The notes beneath the pieces are model-generated. The model did no database searches, was not told the origin of the DNA, and worked only from the letters and a program-made list of their open reading frames with translations. This document shows positions 8,389 to 16,436 of a DNA stretch of 64,000 nt, one piece after another. The stretch's first letter is position 1; each line of letters starts with the position of its first letter. The stretch comes from Comamonadaceae bacterium (lineage in GTDB: Bacteria; Pseudomonadota; Gammaproteobacteria; Burkholderiales; Burkholderiaceae_C): NCBI GenBank assembly GCA_027484575.1, contig JAIXSQ010000016.1, positions 1 to 64,000 on the forward strand. Direction: 5' to 3'. A program made the position numbers and the translations under genes.

Positions 8389-8976
8389 ATGCTCCCCCAC
8401 CGCCTCCGCCCCGCGCTGGCCGCCCTCCTGCTGGCGGGTGCTGCCGCCGCGCACGCCCAGGTCGAGACCTCGGGCATCAAGTACGCCGACTCGGCCGAGG
8501 TGCGCGGCAGCAAGCTGGTGCTCAACGGCGCCGGCACCCGCTACAAGATCGTGCGGGTCTACACCGCGGGGCTGTACCTGCCGCGCAAGGCACAGGGCAC
8601 CGACGAGGTGCTGGCCATGCCCGGTGCCAAGCGCATCAGCATCACCATGCTGCGCGACATCGACTCGGCCGAGCTCGGCAAGCTGTTCGCCCGCGGCATG
8701 GAGGACAACATGGACCGCGCGCAGTTCTCCAAGCTCGTGCCCGGCGTCATGCGCATGAGCCAGATCTTCAGCGACTACAAGCAGCTCAAGGCCGGCGAGA
8801 CCTTCATGATCGACTGGGTGCCCGGCACCGGCGCGGTGCTGACGGTGCGTGGCACGGCCCTGCCCGAGCCGTTCAAGGAGCCCGAGTTCTTCAATGCGCT
8901 GCTGCGCATCTGGCTGGGCAACAACCCGGCCGACTGGAAGCTCAAGGACGCCCTGCTGGGCAAGCCGGCCGGCTGA
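8389..8976 (+). CDS. Secreted chalcone isomerase-like protein
   Basis: A 195-aa protein with a signal peptide (LAALLLAGAAAAHAQ, cleavage near residue 21). The remainder resembles the bacterial chalcone-isomerase-like family (Chalcone_3): YKIVRVYTAGLYLP, ISITMLRDI, and an IDWVPGTGAVLTVRG block. Bacterial members are periplasmic, with no proven isomerase activity. The ATG at 8389 is preceded by GGAAAGGA. It diverges from the trp operon and converges on gph. Confidence 0.82.
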   Translation: MLPHRLRPALAALLLAGAAAAHAQVETSGIKYADSAEVRGSKLVLNGAGTRYKIVRVYTAGLYLPRKAQGTDEVLAMPGAKRISITMLRDIDSAELGKLFARGMEDNMDRAQFSKLVPGVMRMSQIFSDYKQLKAGETFMIDWVPGTGAVLTVRGTALPEPFKEPEFFNALLRIWLGNNPADWKLKDALLGKPAG

Positions 8977-8982
8977 CCCGCC

Positions 8983-9654
8983 TCAGGCCGGCGCGAGCAG
9001 CCCCGCCAGCGCGTCCAGCCGGTCGAGCCAGGCGTCGGCATCCACGGTGCGCACCGGCTGGCCGTGGTTGTAGCCGTAGCTGACCAGCACCACGGGACAG
9101 CCGGCGGCGCGCGCCGCCGCCGCGTCGTTGCTCGAGTCGCCCACCATCAGCGTGCGCGCCGGGGTGCTGCCCAGGGCCTCGCAGGCGCGCAGCAGTGGCA
9201 GCGGGTCGGGCTTGCGCCGCTCGAACGCATCCCCGCCGAAGGTCACCGCGAAGCTCGCGGCCAGCCCCTTGTCGTGCAGCAGCCGCTGCGCGAAAGCCGT
9301 CGGCTTGTTGGTGACGCAGGCCAGGCGCCAGCCGCGCGCCCGCAGGGCCTGCAAGCCCTCGACCACGCCGGGATAGACGGCCGCATGCCGGCCGTTCACC
9401 GCCGCGTAATGCCGCTGGTACGACGACCAGGCGGCCTCGTACCGGCCCGCGTCCGCACCGACGGCGGCCAGCGCCGAGCGGATCAGGTGCTCAGAGCCCT
9501 TGCCCACCATGCGCTCGATCGCGTCCGCCCCCAGCACCGGCAGGCCGAGTTCGGCATGCACGGCCGCCAGGGCGGCATGGAAGTCGGCGAGCGTGTCGAC
9601 CAGGGTGCCATCGAGGTCGACGATGGCGGCATGCAGATCGGAAGGCAGGGGCAT
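8983..9654 (-). CDS. gph: Phosphoglycolate phosphatase (HAD family)
   Basis: A 223-aa HAD hydrolase that probably dephosphorylates 2-phosphoglycolate. HAD motif I is DLDGTLVDT (residues 13-21), motif II is the CVTNKPT segment, the Lys of motif III lies in ERRKPDP, and motif IV is MVGDSSND. In many Burkholderiales gph lies directly upstream of trpE; here it lies upstream but is separated from trpE by a gene on the other strand. Confidence 0.88.
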   Translation of the reverse strand: MPLPSDLHAAIVDLDGTLVDTLADFHAALAAVHAELGLPVLGADAIERMVGKGSEHLIRSALAAVGADAGRYEAAWSSYQRHYAAVNGRHAAVYPGVVEGLQALRARGWRLACVTNKPTAFAQRLLHDKGLAASFAVTFGGDAFERRKPDPLPLLRACEALGSTPARTLMVGDSSNDAAAARAAGCPVVLVSYGYNHGQPVRTVDADAWLDRLDALAGLLAPA

Positions 9655-9707
9655 GCGCCGAGTGTGCCAGCCGGCCGCCGCACGGCTGCCGCGCAGTGCC
9701 CCGCGAC

Positions 9708-11864
9708 TCAGACCGGCACGCGGTCCAGCAGCGCGCGGCCCCAGTGCCGGTGCCGCCCGATCGCCGCGATGAAGTCCTGCGCGAGCGGCACCCGCTGCGC
9801 CGGCTCGCCCTTGCTGAGCAGCACGCCGGCCGGCGCCGCCGCCGCCTCGTCCAGCCCCAGGGTGGCCAGCAGCTGGCCGCTCTCGCCGATCAGGCACACC
9901 GGCTTGCAGTGCCGGTAGGCCTCGAGCACGAAGCGCACCGCGTCGCCGCTGGTCGCCAGCGCCTGCGCATGGGCGGCCCCACCGGGCACCAGCACCGCGT
10001 CGTACGCCAGCGAGCTGGCGGTGGCGAAGGCCTGGTCCACCGGCAGCTGCTGGCCCGAGGAGGTCGACACCACGCCCAGGTGCGCGGCCACGACGCAGGT
10101 CGTGGCGCCGGCCTCGTGCAGGGCCTGCTGCAGGATCTTCAGCGCGCCGATCTCCACCCCGGCCGCCACCAGCACGGCGACCTTGCGCGTGGTGACCGGG
10201 CCGGGCGCGGCGGTTTCCAGGCTGAGCGAGGGCGAGGCTTCGACGGGCAGCTTGCCCCGGGCCTCGCGGTAGCCGGCGCGCCCGGCCGCGGCCTTGGGGT
10301 CGGGCGGCGCGATGGCCAGCGGCTCGGCCACCTTGCGGGCCAGCCGCATGTCCACGTGCGCCAGGTTGTCGACCACGCGCTGGCGGATCGCCGGCACGGT
10401 CACCCGCAGCAGCTCGCCCTGGAAGGCGCAGACGATGTGCTCGCGCTCGGCCGGGCTCTGGCTGTTCCAGAACAGCGTGGCCTGGCTGTAGTGGTCGTCG
10501 AAGCTGGGGCTGCGCCGCCGCACCCCGGGCGACTCCAGCGGCAGCTGCGCATGCTGGTAGCCCTGGTGGCCGCCATCGACCCGGAACTCGGAGCCGCTGG
10601 CCAGCGTGTTGGGCTCGTAGGCGGCCGCACCGCGGGGAATGCCCAGGCGGTGCGCGCCGTCCCGCTGGTGGTTGTGGCACGGGGCGAGCGGGCGGTTGAT
10701 CGGCAGCTCGCCGAAGTTCGGCCCGCCCAGGCGGCTGCGCTGGCCCGCGCCGTAGGCCAGCAGCCGGCCCTGCAGCAGCGGGTCGGCGCTGACGTCGATG
10801 CCGGGCACCAGGTGGCCGGGGTGGAAGGCCACCTGCTCGGTCTCGGCGAAGTGGTTGTCGGGGTTGCGGTGGAGCACCAGCCGCCCCACCGGCTGCACCG
10901 GCACCAGCTCCTCGGGCACCAGCTTGATCGGATCGAGCAGGTCGAAGCCCAAGGCCTCGGCCTTGCGCTCCTCCACCAGCTGCACGCCCAGCTCCCACTC
11001 CGGGCACTGGCCCTTGGCGATCGCCTCCCAGAGGTCGCGGCGGTGGAAGTCCGGATCACGGCCGGCCAGCTTGACGGCCTCGTCCTGGCACAGCGCATGG
11101 CGACCCAGCTTGGGCCGCCAGTGGAACTTGGCCAGGTGCACCGCGCCGTGCGCGTTCACCAGCCGCAGCGTGTGCAGGCCGAAGCCTTCCATCATCCGCC
11201 AGCTGCGCGGCAGCGCGCGGTCGGACATCAGCCACAGCAGCGCGTGCGTGCTCTCGGGCATGAGCGAGACGAAGTCCCAGAACGCATCGTGCGCGGTCGA
11301 CGCCTGCGGCATGCCGTGGTGCGGCTGCGGCTTCATCGCGTGCACGAGGTCGGGGAACTTGATCGCGTCCTGCACGAAGAACACCGGGAAGCTCGCGCCC
11401 ACGAGGTCGAAGTTGCCCTCGCGCGTGTAGAACTTGACCGAGAAGCCGCGCAGGTCCCGCACCGTGTCGGCACTGCCGCGCTCGCCGCAGAAGCCCGAGA
11501 AGCGCGCGAACACCGGGGTGCGCTGGCCGGCCTCCTGCAGGAAGTCGGCGCTGGTGTAGCTGCCCAGCGGCTTGGTCACCTCGAACCAGCCGTGCGCGCC
11601 GGCGCCACGCGCGCCCACGGCGCGTTCGGGGATGCGCTCGGCCGCGAAGTGCGACAGCTTGTCCAGCAGCAGGAAATCCTGCAGCAGGCCGGGCCCTCGG
11701 GGGCCGGCGCGCAGGGCGTTGTGGTTGTCGGGGATCGCCAGGCCGGCGCTGGTGGTCAGCAGTGCTTCCGGCTCCTGGACGTAGGGCTCGAGCTGCCGCA
11801 GCTTGGCGGCCGACTGCTCGGTGGGCTTGGACTTGCGCGCTGTGTCCGCTTTGGACTGGGCCAT
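9708..11864 (-). CDS. HPII-type large catalase homologue with altered active site
   Basis: A 718-aa protein that aligns along its length with E. coli KatE (HPII): catalase core, then a C-terminal DJ-1/flavodoxin-like domain (about residues 560-718, KVAVLVAAGVEIGALKIL). The heme-side elements are kept, including GRLLAYGAGQRSRLGGPNF with the proximal Tyr at 371, and RFS at 121-123. The distal catalytic His of the VHARG motif is Gly84 (RAVGARGAG), and the distal Asn of VGNN is Ala157 (LVGASFP). NFHE is NFGE. Such a protein should bind heme but is not expected to dismutate peroxide normally. The frame is intact and it has an AGGAG ribosome site. Confidence 0.85.
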   Translation of the reverse strand: MAQSKADTARKSKPTEQSAAKLRQLEPYVQEPEALLTTSAGLAIPDNHNALRAGPRGPGLLQDFLLLDKLSHFAAERIPERAVGARGAGAHGWFEVTKPLGSYTSADFLQEAGQRTPVFARFSGFCGERGSADTVRDLRGFSVKFYTREGNFDLVGASFPVFFVQDAIKFPDLVHAMKPQPHHGMPQASTAHDAFWDFVSLMPESTHALLWLMSDRALPRSWRMMEGFGLHTLRLVNAHGAVHLAKFHWRPKLGRHALCQDEAVKLAGRDPDFHRRDLWEAIAKGQCPEWELGVQLVEERKAEALGFDLLDPIKLVPEELVPVQPVGRLVLHRNPDNHFAETEQVAFHPGHLVPGIDVSADPLLQGRLLAYGAGQRSRLGGPNFGELPINRPLAPCHNHQRDGAHRLGIPRGAAAYEPNTLASGSEFRVDGGHQGYQHAQLPLESPGVRRRSPSFDDHYSQATLFWNSQSPAEREHIVCAFQGELLRVTVPAIRQRVVDNLAHVDMRLARKVAEPLAIAPPDPKAAAGRAGYREARGKLPVEASPSLSLETAAPGPVTTRKVAVLVAAGVEIGALKILQQALHEAGATTCVVAAHLGVVSTSSGQQLPVDQAFATASSLAYDAVLVPGGAAHAQALATSGDAVRFVLEAYRHCKPVCLIGESGQLLATLGLDEAAAAPAGVLLSKGEPAQRVPLAQDFIAAIGRHRHWGRALLDRVPV

Positions 11865-11924
11865 CGGTGCTCCTGACAGGCGCGCCGGCGGACACGTGCC
11901 GGGCGCGGCCGCTTGTTCTGGGGC

Positions 11925-12044
11925 TCAGTTGTCCAGGTCGAAGGCCAGGGCGAGGCTCTCGGCCACCAGGCCCGACGCCAGTGCGCCGGCCAGCGACGCG
12001 GCGGCCCAGACCACCCAGTCCGGCAGTGCGGCGATCACGTCCAT
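11925..12044 (-). CDS. Small predicted membrane protein upstream of the catalase homologue
   Basis: A 39-codon ORF starting at an ATG with a strong GAGGAG ribosome site 7 nt upstream. It encodes a hydrophobic stretch (VVWAAASLAGALASGLVAESL) with an acidic tail ending FDLDN, compatible with one membrane span. It ends 60 bp before the catalase homologue on the same strand, so the two are probably co-transcribed. I recognise no family. Confidence 0.55.
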   Translation of the reverse strand: MDVIAALPDWVVWAAASLAGALASGLVAESLALAFDLDN

Positions 12045-12267
12045 GGTGTTGCTCCTCGTTCCGGCTTCCCTGCCTGGACCCCGAGCTTAGAAAGCTCATG
12101 GGCGGACACCCGTAGCCCGGCGGCGGCGCGGCTCGTGCGACGCAGCGCCGCGGGCGCGTAGGCGCCGGCCGACAGGCCGCGCCGCCGCACCGCAGGCATG
12201 CGGTCCTACCGCTGCGCTGGCGGGGCGCGCCCACCATGCCTGCATCGCAGCGACCCAGGAGACCACG

Positions 12268-12573
12268 ATGCGCGAACGCATGACCAGCCTGCCCGACACC
12301 GGCCTGGGCACGGACCGGCCGGAACAACGCAAGGGCAACACCCACCGCGCGCAGGGCGAGGACCAGACGGTGCGCCCGCGCGTGCCGGCCGAGCGCGACG
12401 AATCGGCCGACCAGCAGGCCGGCCACGACGAGACGCTGCATGCCAAGGCCGAGCTGGCCCGGCGCGACCTGGAGCGCGGCCTGACCGACACCAGCAAGGG
12501 CGCCGAGCTCGACGCGACCTACGACCGGCTGCGCGCGGACCTGCCGAACGGGGACAAGCAGTTCAGGCCCTGA
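12268..12573 (+). CDS. Small hydrophilic protein of unknown function
   Basis: 101 aa, strongly hydrophilic, rich in Arg, Glu, Asp and Gln, without membrane segments; probably disordered or helical. The ATG at 12268 follows a CAGGAG ribosome site. A downstream in-frame Met (residue 5) is an alternative start. It is divergent from the small ORF and catalase homologue and converges on rpe. The 223-bp gap upstream (12045-12267) shows no gene, only GC-rich inverted segments that could hold divergent promoters. Not recognised. Confidence 0.6.
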   Translation: MRERMTSLPDTGLGTDRPEQRKGNTHRAQGEDQTVRPRVPAERDESADQQAGHDETLHAKAELARRDLERGLTDTSKGAELDATYDRLRADLPNGDKQFRP

Positions 12574-12592
12574 AGGCCGCGGGGGCCGGCGC

Positions 12593-13276
12593 TCAGCCGG
12601 CCAGCGCCGCGCGCATGCCGTCGATGACGGCCTTGTAGTCGGGCTGGCCGAAGATGGCGCTGCCGGCCACGAAGGTGTCGGCACCGGCCGCGGCCACGCG
12701 GGCGATGTTGGCGCCCTTGATGCCGCCGTCCACCTCGAGCCGGATGTCCTTGCCGCAGGCATCGATGCGGCGGCGCGCCTGCTCGACCTTGCGCAGCGCC
12801 GAGTCGATGAAGCCCTGGCCGCCGAAGCCGGGGTTGACGCTCATGACGAGGATCAGGTCGATGTCGTCGATCAGCCAGTCCAGCACGTCCAGCGGGGTGG
12901 CCGGGTTGAACACCAGCCCGGCCTTGCAGCCCTTGGCCTTGATGGCCTGCACGCTGCGGTGCGCATGGGCCGACGCGTCGGGATGGAAGCTGATGTAGTC
13001 GGCCCCCGCCTCGGCGAAGGCCTGCGCGAGGGCATCCACCGGCTGCACCATCAGGTGCACGTCCACCGGCACGGGCGTGCCGTCGGCGCGCCGGGCATGC
13101 GGCTTGAGCGCCTGGCACACCATCGGCCCGAACGTGAGGTTGGGCACGTAGTGGTTGTCCATCACGTCGAAATGGATCCAGTCGGCGCCCGCCTCGATCA
13201 CGGTGCGCACCTCCTCGCCCAGGCGGGCGAAGTCGGCCGAGAGGATCGAGGGAGCGATGCGAAAGGTCTTGGGCAT
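12593..13276 (-). CDS. rpe: Ribulose-phosphate 3-epimerase
   Basis: Interconverts ribulose 5-phosphate and xylulose 5-phosphate. The 227-aa TIM barrel has the family signatures IAPSILSADFARLGEE, HFDVMDNHYVPNLTFGP, VDVHLMV, ILVMSVNPGFGGQGFI and the phosphate-binding VDGGI. The ATG at 13276 gives the conserved N-terminus MPKTFRIAPS. It is divergent from apaG, with 42 bp between start codons. Confidence 0.96.
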   Translation of the reverse strand: MPKTFRIAPSILSADFARLGEEVRTVIEAGADWIHFDVMDNHYVPNLTFGPMVCQALKPHARRADGTPVPVDVHLMVQPVDALAQAFAEAGADYISFHPDASAHAHRSVQAIKAKGCKAGLVFNPATPLDVLDWLIDDIDLILVMSVNPGFGGQGFIDSALRKVEQARRRIDACGKDIRLEVDGGIKGANIARVAAAGADTFVAGSAIFGQPDYKAVIDGMRAALAG

Positions 13277-13318
13277 GGGCGCGATTGTCGCAAACGCCCC
13301 GCGGGTACGATCGGCGCC

Positions 13319-13699
13319 ATGCCCCGCCACCAGTTCGCCGTCGAGGTGCAGCCGCAGTTCCTGCCCGATCAGTCCGACCCGGCGCAGGGCATCTTCGCCT
13401 TCGCCTACACCGTCACGGTGACCAACCGCGGCGAGATCCCCGCCCAGCTGATCTCGCGGCACTGGATCATCACCGACGCGACCGGCCTGGTCGAGGAGGT
13501 CAAGGGCCTGGGCGTGGTGGGCCACCAACCGCTGCTGCAACCGGGCCAGGCCTTCCAGTACACCAGCGGCTGCCGCCTGCGCACGCCCACCGGCAGCATG
13601 CACGGCAGCTACTTCTGCGTGGCCGAGGACGGCGAGCGCTTCGAGGCGCCGATCCCCGCCTTCCTGCTCGACGACGGCACCCGCCGCACGCTGCACTGA
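13319..13699 (+). CDS. apaG: Co2+/Mg2+ efflux protein ApaG
   Basis: A 126-aa single-domain ApaG protein (immunoglobulin-like fold). It has the family core FAYTVTVTNRGEIPAQLISRH and LRTPTGSMHGSYFC. ApaG is linked to metal homeostasis and protein-protein contact; its molecular activity is not settled. The ATG at 13319 was chosen as the start nearest the conserved N-terminus; the frame is open upstream over rpe. Confidence 0.93.
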   Translation: MPRHQFAVEVQPQFLPDQSDPAQGIFAFAYTVTVTNRGEIPAQLISRHWIITDATGLVEEVKGLGVVGHQPLLQPGQAFQYTSGCRLRTPTGSMHGSYFCVAEDGERFEAPIPAFLLDDGTRRTLH

Positions 13700-13809
13700 G
13701 CGGCGCCGCCCCCGGGGCGGACGACACCGGCGCGGGTCCGCGCCCTACACGGCGGCCGGTGGCGCGCTTTCCAGAATGCGCCATCGCACAGCCACAGGGA
13801 GCGCCTCGC

Positions 13810-14067
13810 ATGTCCATCCTCGGAACCATCGTCATCGGCTTCATCGTCGGCCTGCTCGCGCGGGCGCTCAAGCCCGGCAACGACCGCATGGGCCTGATCA
13901 TGACCACGCTGCTGGGCATCGCCGGCGCCTTCCTGGCGCGCTATGCGGGCGTGGCGATGGGCTGGTATGCCGAGGGCGAGCCGGCCGGCTGGATCGCCTC
14001 GGTGGTCGGCGCGGTGCTGCTGCTGGTGCTCTACGGCCTCGTGCGGGGCCGCTCGCACCACGCCTGA
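13810..14067 (+). CDS. GlsB/YeaQ/YmgE-family stress membrane protein
   Basis: 85 aa with three predicted membrane spans (IVIGFIVGLLARAL, IMTTLLGIAGAFLARYAG, IASVVGAVLLLVLYG). The GLLAR and GIAGAF elements are typical of transglycosylase-associated/GlsB proteins, often induced under general stress. A GGGAG ribosome site precedes the ATG. It converges on the dehalogenase-like gene. Confidence 0.88.
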   Translation: MSILGTIVIGFIVGLLARALKPGNDRMGLIMTTLLGIAGAFLARYAGVAMGWYAEGEPAGWIASVVGAVLLLVLYGLVRGRSHHA

Positions 14068-14085
14068 GCGCCCGGCCCGGGCCCG

Positions 14086-14766
14086 TCAGGCCACCCAGCC
14101 GCCGCTGACCGGGAACACCTGGCCGACGAAGCAGTCGGCCGCGGCGCTGCACAGGTAGGCGGCGAACTGCGCATCCTCGTCGGCCGACACCAGGCGCCCC
14201 AGCGGCACCTCGCGCCGCAGCCGCTCGACGAAACGCGGGTCGGCCTGCACCTCGGGCGGGAAGTAGGTCGGGTTGTCGACGAAGTTCTGCGCGATCGCGT
14301 TGACCTGGATGCCCTGCGGCGCCAGTTCCACGCCGGCCGCGCGGACCCAGGCCAGCTGCGCGCCGCGCGCGGCGCTGTAGCTGGAGGCGCGGCGCATGCC
14401 CCGCAGCGCGCTGGCGCTGCCCATCACCAGGATCTTGCCGCGCCCGCGCGCCTGCATCTGCGGCAGCACGGCCCGCGCCAGCCGGGGCAGCGGGTCGACC
14501 ATGTGCGCGAAGAGGCGCCGCCATTCCCCGTCCTCGACCGCCGTCACCGGGGTGGTGGGCGCGGGCAGCGCCAGGTGCGCCAGCAGCACGTCGATCGCGC
14601 CCGCCTCCTGCACCAGCCGGGCGGGCAGCGCCGGATCGTCCAGCGGGCGCGCATCGGCGACCACGTCGGCCCCGTGCGCCGCCAGCACGCGGCACAACGC
14701 CGGCCCCATGAAGTCGGCGGCCTGGGTGACGAGGATGCGGCGGCCGGCGAGCAGCGGGGCGGTCAT
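14086..14766 (-). CDS. Probable halohydrin dehalogenase (SDR-derived)
   Basis: A 226-aa protein with the short-chain dehydrogenase fold but without the NAD(P) motif TGxxxGxG. In its place is T14-x4-F19-x-G21, the halide-pocket signature of halohydrin dehalogenases, and the catalytic set S117-x12-Y130-x3-R134 with Arg replacing the SDR Lys. NPTYFPPE (165-172) matches the substrate-loop region of HHDHs. These enzymes convert vicinal haloalcohols to epoxides plus halide. It is an isolated gene divergent from thiL. A degenerate SDR is the alternative, but three signatures agree. Confidence 0.75.
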   Translation of the reverse strand: MTAPLLAGRRILVTQAADFMGPALCRVLAAHGADVVADARPLDDPALPARLVQEAGAIDVLLAHLALPAPTTPVTAVEDGEWRRLFAHMVDPLPRLARAVLPQMQARGRGKILVMGSASALRGMRRASSYSAARGAQLAWVRAAGVELAPQGIQVNAIAQNFVDNPTYFPPEVQADPRFVERLRREVPLGRLVSADEDAQFAAYLCSAAADCFVGQVFPVSGGWVA

Positions 14767-14827
14767 GCGGGGTCCTTTCGGCAGGTGCTGGGGGCGGCCA
14801 TTGTCGGCCGGCTATGCTGCCGGCCCC

Positions 14828-15817
14828 ATGGGTGAATTCGCGCTGATCGACCGCTGGTTCCGCCGCCCCGCCGCGGCGCAGGCCGCGCCCGGCGTGGCGC
14901 TGGGCATCGGCGACGACTGCGCCCTGCTGGCGCCCACGCCCGGCATGCAGCTGGCGGTCTCGACCGACCTGCTGCTGGAAGGCCGCCACTTCCTGTCGAC
15001 CGTGGACCCGCGGCGGCTGGGCCACAAGGCCCTGGCCGTGAACCTGAGCGACCTGGCCGCCTGCGGCGCCAGGCCGCTGGGCTTCACGCTCGGGCTGGCG
15101 CTGCCCGCCGTCGACGAGGACTGGCTGGCCGGCTTCTCGGCCGGGCTGCTGGAGCTGGCCTCCGCGCACGGCTGCGCGCTGGTGGGCGGCGACACCACCC
15201 GCGGCCCGCTGGCGATCGCCATCACGGTGTTCGGGGAGGTCCCGCCGGGCCAGGCGCTGCTGCGCAGCGGCGCCAGGGCCGGCGACGACCTCTGGGTCAG
15301 CGGCACCTTGGGCGACGCGCGGCTGGCCCTCGAGGTGTTCCGCGGCAGCCTGTCGCTGCCCGCCCCCGTGTTCGAGGCCGCGCGACAGCGGCTGGAGCAA
15401 CCCACGCCCCGCGTGGCCCTCGGGCTGGCGCTGCGCGGGATCGCGACCGCGGCCCTGGACCTCAGCGACGGCCTGCTCGGCGACCTGGGCCATGTGCTGC
15501 GCGCCAGCGGCGTGGGCGCGCGGGTCGATGCCGATGCCGCCGTCGGCCTGCTGGCCGCGCGCCGCGCGGCCCCGCCCGACGTCCTGCCCGAGCTCGCGCG
15601 CCAGCGCGCCCTGGTGCTGGCCGGTGGCGACGATTACGAACTCGCCTTCACTGCGCCCGCGGCCCGCCGCGCCGAGGTCGAGGCCGCCGGCCGCGCCACC
15701 GGCACACCCGTCACGCGCATCGGCCAGGTGGTGGACACGCCGGGCCTGCAGCTGGTGGACGGCCAGGGACACGCGCTCCCCCTGCAGGCGTACGCGTCCT
15801 TCGACCATTTCGCCTGA
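14828..15817 (+). CDS. thiL: Thiamine-monophosphate kinase
   Basis: Phosphorylates thiamine monophosphate to the active diphosphate. The 329-aa protein begins MGEFALIDRWF and has the AIR-synthase-like motifs GIGDDCALL, STDLLLEGRHF, HKALAVNLSDLAACGA, GGDTTRG and DLSDGLLGDL. It leads a plus-strand run with the nuclease, pgpA and pncC genes. Confidence 0.95.
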   Translation: MGEFALIDRWFRRPAAAQAAPGVALGIGDDCALLAPTPGMQLAVSTDLLLEGRHFLSTVDPRRLGHKALAVNLSDLAACGARPLGFTLGLALPAVDEDWLAGFSAGLLELASAHGCALVGGDTTRGPLAIAITVFGEVPPGQALLRSGARAGDDLWVSGTLGDARLALEVFRGSLSLPAPVFEAARQRLEQPTPRVALGLALRGIATAALDLSDGLLGDLGHVLRASGVGARVDADAAVGLLAARRAAPPDVLPELARQRALVLAGGDDYELAFTAPAARRAEVEAAGRATGTPVTRIGQVVDTPGLQLVDGQGHALPLQAYASFDHFA

Positions 15818-15861
15818 CCGGCGTCGGCGCAGCCACCGCCGGCGGCGTTGAGCACGGGTCC

Positions 15862-16398
15862 ATGCCCCGCCTCCTGCCATCCCTCGCCTGCCTCGTCCTC
15901 GCAGCCCTGCTGGGCCCGGCCGCGGGGGGCGCGCGGGCGCAGCAGGCCGCGGCCGGGTGGCGCAGCACCGTGGCCACCGTCGTGCACGTGACCGACGGCG
16001 ACACGCTGTGGGTGCAGCCCGCCGACGGCGGCGAGCGCCTGCAGGTGCGGGTGCAGGGCATCGACGCGCCCGAGATCTGCCAGCCCTGGGGCGAGCAGGC
16101 CCGGCTGGCGCTCGTGCAGCAACTGCTGCAGCAGCCGGTGGTGCTGGACACGCGCGGCCGCGACGACTACGGCCGGGTGCTGGCCCGCGTGCACTGGGCC
16201 GGCCAGGACGTGGGCGCCTGGCTGGTCTACAACGGGCTGGCCTGGTCGGCGCGCTGGCAGCAGCGCGCCGGCCCCTACGACGGCCTGCAGGACCAGGCCC
16301 GCGACGCCGGGCGCGGGCTGTGGTCGCAGGGCCGCGCCGAGAGCCCGCGCAGCTTCCGCCGCCGCCACGGCCCCTGCCCCCACGGCGAGCCGCGCTGA
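15862..16398 (+). CDS. Secreted thermonuclease-family (SNase-like) nuclease
   Basis: 178 aa with an N-terminal signal peptide (LACLVLAALLGPAAGGARAQ). The mature part is a staphylococcal-nuclease domain with the motifs VTDGDTLWV, VRVQGIDAPE, DDYGRVLARV and a late Glu in GLWSQGRAE. Expected to be an extracytoplasmic Ca2+-dependent nuclease. The C-terminus is short and basic. Confidence 0.88.
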   Translation: MPRLLPSLACLVLAALLGPAAGGARAQQAAAGWRSTVATVVHVTDGDTLWVQPADGGERLQVRVQGIDAPEICQPWGEQARLALVQQLLQQPVVLDTRGRDDYGRVLARVHWAGQDVGAWLVYNGLAWSARWQQRAGPYDGLQDQARDAGRGLWSQGRAESPRSFRRRHGPCPHGEPR

Positions 16399-16436
16399 GC
16401 GTTGCGCGGGGGGCCGGGCGCTACCATCGCCGGTCC

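Noticed and set aside
9708..11864. Catalase homologue as a frameshifted pseudogene
   Set aside because: The frame is uninterrupted over the full HPII length, with conserved blocks on both sides of the two replaced residues and a good ribosome site, so substitution rather than decay is the simpler reading.
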